Below, piece by piece: positions 5,928 to 9,684 of a stretch of 9,684 nt of DNA. Position numbers and translations under genes: made by a program. This DNA is from an uncultured Rhizobiaceae group bacterium (GTDB lineage Bacteria; Pseudomonadota; Alphaproteobacteria; Rhizobiales; Rhizobiaceae). Position 1 is the first letter of the stretch, and every line of letters starts with the position of its first letter. The stretch lies in the NCBI GenBank assembly GCA_937944075.1, contig CALDZZ010000146.1, positions 1 through 9,684 on the forward strand, given 5' to 3'. The notes beneath the pieces are model-generated. The model was not told the origin of the DNA. It searched no databases and was given only the letters and a program-made list of their open reading frames with translations.

Positions 5928-7202
5928 GTGAATATTCTGCTTCTTGGTTCTGGTGGTCGTGAGCATGCTTTGGCCTGGAAACTGGCGCAATCGCCTAAGC
6001 TCTCCAAACTGTACTGCGCTCCCGGAAACGCTGGTATTGAACAGCTTGCCGAATGTATTGATCTGCAAGTCACTGACCATTCAGGCATTTTGAAATTCTG
6101 CAAGGCCAATGATATTTCCTATGTGATAATCGGGCCGGAAGGCCCTCTTGTTGATGGTCTTGCCGATGAACTTGAAGATGCAGGTATTGGTGCCTTTGGC
6201 CCATCGGCTTATGCCAGTCAGCTGGAGGGTTCAAAAGGGTTTACGAAAGACCTTTGTGCCGAGTTTAACATCCCTACTGCCGCCTATAAGCGTTTTACTG
6301 AAGCAACAAGTGCCAAAGCATTTCTGGATGAAATGTCTATTCCTGTGGTCATCAAGGCAGACGGTCTTGCAGCTGGTAAAGGCGTGATTATTGCTGAAAC
6401 ACGCAAGCAGGCAGAACAAGCCATTGATGACTGTTTTGCAGGTTCGTTTGGCGAGGCTGGTCATGAAGTGGTGATTGAGGCGTTTCTTGAAGGTGAAGAA
6501 GCAAGTCTCTTTGCCTTATGTGATGGGCAGTCAGCCATGCTGCTTGGCACGGCGCAAGATCATAAACGTGTGGGCGATGGCGACACAGGCCCTAACACGG
6601 GTGGCATGGGGGCTTATTCCCCTGCTCCCGTCATGACACAGGAAATGATTGACCGAACCATGTCGGATATTATCGTGCCAACCTTGGCAGGCATGCATTC
6701 GCGTGGGCATCCGTTTAAAGGCATTTTATATGCGGGTCTGATGCTCACTGAAAAAGGCCCTGAATTGATTGAGTATAATGTGCGCTTTGGTGATCCTGAA
6801 TGTCAGGTTCTCATGCCACGTCTGAAATCCGATTTGCTTGAACTGATGCTTGCAGCCAGTGAAGGCTCTTTGCTTGAACATGATGCACAATGGTCTGACG
6901 ATGTAGCACTTACGGTTGTGCTTGCTTCCAAGGGGTATCCGGGTTCATACGACAAGAATACAAACATAGAAAACGTAGAGAGCGCTGAAGAAACCGGTGC
7001 AATCGTGTTCCATGCAGGAACTGCAAAAGATGATGATAAACTTCTTGCAACAGGTGGGCGTGTATTAAATGTCACCGCGCTGGCCTCATCCGTCAGTGAG
7101 GCTCAGACAAGCGCTTATCATGCAGTGGATAAAATAGACTGGGCAAACGGCTTTTGCCGACGCGACATAGGCTGGAGAGCCGTTGAGCGGGAAAAAGGCT
7201 GA
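5928..7202 (+). CDS. purD: Phosphoribosylamine-glycine ligase (GAR synthetase)
   Basis: This cytoplasmic enzyme joins 5-phosphoribosylamine and glycine with ATP, the second step of purine synthesis. The 424-residue protein has the family's usual length. The N-terminal domain begins with GSGGREHALAW (7-17) and includes APGNAG (31-36). The ATP-grasp domain carries KADGLAAGKGV (143-153), the QDHKRVGDGDTGPNTGGMG stretch (210-228) and NVRFGDPECQ (284-293). The small C-terminal domain is complete. The GTG start at 5928 is chosen because the family begins exactly at this point (NILLLGSGGREHALA) and GGAG (5916-5919) precedes it by eight bases. The frame is open back to 5772, but that region overlaps the divergent ubiA gene. 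No purine-responsive site was recognised in the 99-bp gap before it. Confidence 0.97.
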   Translation: MNILLLGSGGREHALAWKLAQSPKLSKLYCAPGNAGIEQLAECIDLQVTDHSGILKFCKANDISYVIIGPEGPLVDGLADELEDAGIGAFGPSAYASQLEGSKGFTKDLCAEFNIPTAAYKRFTEATSAKAFLDEMSIPVVIKADGLAAGKGVIIAETRKQAEQAIDDCFAGSFGEAGHEVVIEAFLEGEEASLFALCDGQSAMLLGTAQDHKRVGDGDTGPNTGGMGAYSPAPVMTQEMIDRTMSDIIVPTLAGMHSRGHPFKGILYAGLMLTEKGPELIEYNVRFGDPECQVLMPRLKSDLLELMLAASEGSLLEHDAQWSDDVALTVVLASKGYPGSYDKNTNIENVESAEETGAIVFHAGTAKDDDKLLATGGRVLNVTALASSVSEAQTSAYHAVDKIDWANGFCRRDIGWRAVEREKG

Positions 7203-7227
7203 ACTATTGAATTACGAACTGAAATAA

Positions 7228-8070
7228 TCAGACCGCAAAACGCATTTTTGTAATTTTATTGTGCTGTTCTGGCAGTTCAATCTCTTCCTTGAATAGAGAC
7301 GGTATGCGCTGTGGCGTGCCCAAATAGAACCCCTGAATCATGTCCATGCCAAGTTCTTCTACCCTGAGAAGCTCTTCTTGCGTTTCGACACCTTCCATAA
7401 GGACTTTCACACCATTATTCTGAAAAGAAGAAACCAGAGATTGCAGCAATTTGCATGTCTCCGAACTTTTCATGGCATTTGCCAAAAGGCTTTTATCCAG
7501 TTTGATGATGTCCGGGTTAACCGACATGTAACGATCAACATTTGAATGGTTGGTGCCAAAGTCATCAAGGGCAAAACGATAGCCATTTGTCTTGATCAGG
7601 TCGCACAAGTGCAAAAGAATTTCAGGGTTTTCAATTCTGGTTTCCAGAATTTCAAAAACGATATTGTCACGAGATATCTTGTGTTTTGCCAGTTGTGAAA
7701 AAATATAAAAGAATTCGCGTTCAATTTCTTCCCGCGTTTCATAATTGGCAACATTCACATTTACAAACAAACCTGTATCGACAAGTCCTGCGGTTCTAAA
7801 GCCTGCAATATGAACCCCAATGCACAAGCATTCAACAAAGAGTGCATCTTCCTGGCTTACCAGTTTGAAAAAGTCATCCGGTCTGATGGTCTGATTTCCG
7901 ATATGGGGTCGCACAAGCGCTTCATATCCGACCAGTTTGGCCTTGTTGTTTTCTGCAAACGCATAAATCGGTTGATAAAAGGGTTTCAGGATATAATCGT
8001 CATAACAACCAATAACACGGTCATTATCATCCAGTTTTATCGCGTCCCCTACGAACTCTTCACGTTTCAT
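7228..8070 (-). CDS. Stand-alone EAL-domain cyclic di-GMP phosphodiesterase
   Basis: The 280-residue protein is almost entirely one EAL domain, predicted to hydrolyse cyclic di-GMP to pGpG in the cytoplasm. Catalytic and metal-binding positions are all present: Glu50 of EAL in YEALVRP, Asn104 in FVNVN, Glu140 in FEILE, Asp169-Asp170 in DDFGT, Lys190 in IKLDKS, Glu226 in MEGVET and Gln246 in QGFYLG. There is no GGDEF, PAS or membrane segment. The first 30 residues are acidic and unlike any sensor domain I know. Loop 6 (DDFGTNHSNVDRY) departs somewhat from the common GTGYSSL form, so activity is likely but not certain. I chose the ATG at 8070; an in-frame TTG at 8100 is possible. A good promoter lies upstream. 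It converges on purD across 25 bases without a visible terminator. Confidence 0.92.
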   Translation of the reverse strand: MKREEFVGDAIKLDDNDRVIGCYDDYILKPFYQPIYAFAENNKAKLVGYEALVRPHIGNQTIRPDDFFKLVSQEDALFVECLCIGVHIAGFRTAGLVDTGLFVNVNVANYETREEIEREFFYIFSQLAKHKISRDNIVFEILETRIENPEILLHLCDLIKTNGYRFALDDFGTNHSNVDRYMSVNPDIIKLDKSLLANAMKSSETCKLLQSLVSSFQNNGVKVLMEGVETQEELLRVEELGMDMIQGFYLGTPQRIPSLFKEEIELPEQHNKITKMRFAV

Positions 8071-8132
8071 GCTTGCCCCGCTTCCTACATCTTCGCCCAA
8101 TCATCAAAACTGTATTTAACAATCGTTCGAAA

Positions 8133-8161
8133 ACTATAAACGTGGAAATTTATTCGCTCAA
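8133..8161 (-). promoter_or_regulatory. Sigma70-like promoter of the EAL gene
   Basis: On the minus strand, TTGAGC (8161-8156) and TATAGT (8138-8133) are separated by exactly 17 bases. Each matches four or five of the six consensus positions. Transcription would start near 8126, giving a leader of about 55 bases to the ATG at 8070. This suggests the EAL gene can be transcribed on its own, separately from ytoQ and glyS upstream. Confidence 0.5.
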
Positions 8162-8183
8162 AACTCGAAACAGGGTTAACAGA

Positions 8184-8669
8184 TTATTCCGCAGCCTGTG
8201 CCTGATCTGTATAGCCCTTTAACTCGCCCTGTATAACATAACGCAGGATTTCAACGACCTCATCAGCCGTCTGAGTTACTGCAAGCGCAGAAGCATCCAC
8301 TTCCTTTAAGGCATGGGCATGTTCGGGCTGGTGGATGATGATGGATGGTTTGCCAAGTGCCGAAGCAAAACCTGCATCAAAGGCTGCGTTCCATTGTTTG
8401 TATTTCTCGCCAAAACGAACAATGACAACATCTGCTTCCTGGATCAGGGTTCGCGTGCGGATGGCATTTATCTGTGCGCCCTTATGGTCGTGCCAGAACT
8501 TGTTGGGCTCTTCGCCCAGAATGGCTACCCCACAATCATCAGAAGCTTCGTGATGGGTAACAGGAGAAGAGATGGCAACTGGAAGACCAGCCGCCTTGCA
8601 ACCTGCCTCAATCTGTTCGCGCCAATCGGTATGAATTTCGCCTGATAGATACAGGTTCCAGGTTTTCAT
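8184..8669 (-). CDS. YtoQ family protein
   Basis: The 161-residue protein is recognised as YtoQ-like by YLSGEIHTDWREQIE at residues 7-21, FGEKYKQWNAAFDAG at about 107-121, and GKPSIIIHQPEHAHALKEV soon after. The family is found in Bacillus and many proteobacteria. Its fold is thought to be related to nucleoside 2-deoxyribosyltransferases, but no reaction is established and I do not assign one. The protein is soluble, with no signal peptide. The C-terminal 10-15 residues (GYTDQAQAAE) are an extra tail. The ATG at 8669 has AGGAG eight bases upstream. It lies 93 bases downstream of glyS on the same strand and may be read through from it. Confidence 0.85.
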   Translation of the reverse strand: MKTWNLYLSGEIHTDWREQIEAGCKAAGLPVAISSPVTHHEASDDCGVAILGEEPNKFWHDHKGAQINAIRTRTLIQEADVVIVRFGEKYKQWNAAFDAGFASALGKPSIIIHQPEHAHALKEVDASALAVTQTADEVVEILRYVIQGELKGYTDQAQAAE

Positions 8670-8706
8670 GCTTCTTACTCCTGTTTTTATAAAGCTCGGG
8701 CTTATC

Positions 8707-8727
8707 TCGAGTATCTAGCGCACTCGA
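8707..8727 (-). terminator. Stem-loop between glyS and ytoQ
   Basis: TCGAGT (8707-8712) and ACTCGA (8722-8727) are perfect inverted repeats around a nine-base loop, 36 bases past the glyS stop. No T-run follows, so this may be a weak terminator, an attenuating or processing stem, or chance. The 93-bp gap otherwise holds only the ytoQ Shine-Dalgarno sequence. Confidence 0.28.
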
Positions 8728-8762
8728 CCCTCGCCTCAAGGACGGGGATCAGGCAATTTTGG

Positions 8763-9684
8763 TTATCCGCTAATCTTGCTGAAATCAGCAACCGTTTGCG
8801 TTGCCGAACGAATGCGAGTGAGCAGTGCCAAACGATTGGCGCGAATGGATTCGTCTTCATCATTGACCAATACATCTTCAAAGAAAGCATCAACGGGTGC
8901 ACGCAAGGTTGCAAGGGCAGACATCGCACCCTCGAAGTCTTCACTTGCTACCGCTTTTTCAGCATCACTGGCTGCTTTATCAATCGCTGCGTTCAATGCT
9001 TTTTCCGGATCAACTTTCAAAAGATCAGATGAGACTTCACTTGCAATGGCAGTCCCCTTCTTTTCTTCCGCAGCCAGAATATTGGCCGCACGTTTATAAC
9101 CAGCAATCAGGTTCTGACCGTCTTCCGAATCCACCAGCTTCTGCAAGGCTTCCGCCTTGCTTGAGATGATGAGGAGGTCGTCAGATTCAGGCGTAATCAC
9201 CGCATCAATCAAATCATGGCGAATGCCTTTGTCTCGCAAGTAAACTTTCAGGCGGTCATGGAAAAAGGAGAGGAGATCGCTATCAGTCTTCGACAAAAGC
9301 GAAAAGCGAACTTCATTCTCCAACAACAACCGAATAACACCCAGAGCCGCGCGCCTTAGTGCATAAGGGTCTTTACTGCCTGTTGGCTTTTCATCGATTG
9401 CCCAGAAGCCAACGAGCGTATCCAGTTTGTCTGCCATTGCTACCGTCACAGCTACCGAATCGCTTGGCACATCGTCTGATGGGCCCAGCGGTGAAGAGTG
9501 CTCCTGGATAGCAGTTGCTATGGAAGCATGTTTGTTTGTGCGATCGGCATAATAGCGCCCCATCAACCCCTGCACTTCCGGGAATTCATACACCATCGCA
9601 GAGTTGAGATCAGCCTTGCAGAGTTGAGCAGCTTCTTTTGCTAGCGCCACGTCTGCGCCAACAACCGGCGCCAATTCTTCTGCC
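8763..9684 (-). CDS. glyS: Glycyl-tRNA synthetase beta subunit, C-terminal part (runs off the right edge)
   Basis: The last 307 or so residues of a protein that is usually about 690-730 residues long; the reading frame stays open to the right edge. The beta subunit pairs with GlyQ in the heterotetrameric bacterial enzyme that charges tRNA(Gly), and it supplies tRNA recognition. Recognisable family sequence includes EFPEVQGLMGRYYA, ADKLDTLVGFWA and GSKDPYALRRAALGVIRLL in the first third of the visible part. The tail from about FFHDRLKVYLRDKG onward corresponds to the DALR-type anticodon-binding domain, ending in FKDVLVN-like FFEDVLVNDED and LLTRI. The gene is intact to its TAA stop. glyQ would be expected upstream, beyond the right edge. 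Confidence 0.95.
   Translation of the reverse strand, partial: AEELAPVVGADVALAKEAAQLCKADLNSAMVYEFPEVQGLMGRYYADRTNKHASIATAIQEHSSPLGPSDDVPSDSVAVTVAMADKLDTLVGFWAIDEKPTGSKDPYALRRAALGVIRLLLENEVRFSLLSKTDSDLLSFFHDRLKVYLRDKGIRHDLIDAVITPESDDLLIISSKAEALQKLVDSEDGQNLIAGYKRAANILAAEEKKGTAIASEVSSDLLKVDPEKALNAAIDKAASDAEKAVASEDFEGAMSALATLRAPVDAFFEDVLVNDEDESIRANRLALLTRIRSATQTVADFSKISG

Noticed and set aside
8670..8762. Possible small RNA or tRNA in the glyS-ytoQ gap.
   Set aside because: The gap has short inverted repeats but no cloverleaf, no T-run and no promoter that I could support.

Overview
The window looks like an alphaproteobacterial chromosome, most probably a Hyphomicrobiales (Rhizobiales) member of moderate to low GC. 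The evidence is a DUF6101 protein (a family I know mainly from that order), a COQ2-like UbiA with the RPIGWQLL-type N-terminus, a two-subunit glycyl-tRNA synthetase, and an acyl-CoA dehydrogenase beginning MYRAPV. This is recognition from memory, not a database search. I see no mobile element, phage gene, CRISPR array, tRNA or rRNA. It reads as a core chromosomal region with a few accessory genes.

Layout. At the left edge, a partial acyl-CoA dehydrogenase gene on the minus strand diverges from a plus-strand pair: a two-domain Sua5/TsaC enzyme (tRNA t6A synthesis) and a GlcD/D-2-hydroxyglutarate dehydrogenase-like flavoprotein, whose start overlaps the Sua5 stop by one base. The 78-bp divergent gap holds a perfect 16-bp palindrome that looks like an operator. 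Next come a membrane-anchored diguanylate cyclase (plus strand) and, tail to tail with it, a GLOD5-like VOC/glyoxalase protein (minus strand). A 243-bp gap follows, with a second operator-like palindrome inside a possible promoter for the VOC gene. Then come the DUF6101 gene (plus), ubiA (minus), purD (plus, divergent from ubiA), a stand-alone EAL-domain c-di-GMP phosphodiesterase (minus), a YtoQ-family gene (minus), and the 3' part of glyS (minus), which runs off the right edge.

How the genes relate. Most are housekeeping: tRNA modification (Sua5), tRNA charging (GlyS), purine synthesis (PurD) and ubiquinone synthesis (UbiA). The flavoprotein probably passes electrons from a D-2-hydroxyacid towards the respiratory chain, which would use the quinone UbiA helps to make. 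The diguanylate cyclase and the phosphodiesterase, 3.6 kb apart, make and break the same second messenger. Both keep their catalytic motifs, and the cyclase keeps its inhibitory I-site. They are not in one operon, so a functional pairing is only a guess.

I do not see a clearly new multi-gene system. The most useful leads are the two operator-like palindromes, the cyclase's odd 5' end (a consensus -10 box between its two possible starts), and the conserved but poorly characterised DUF6101, YtoQ and GLOD5-like proteins.
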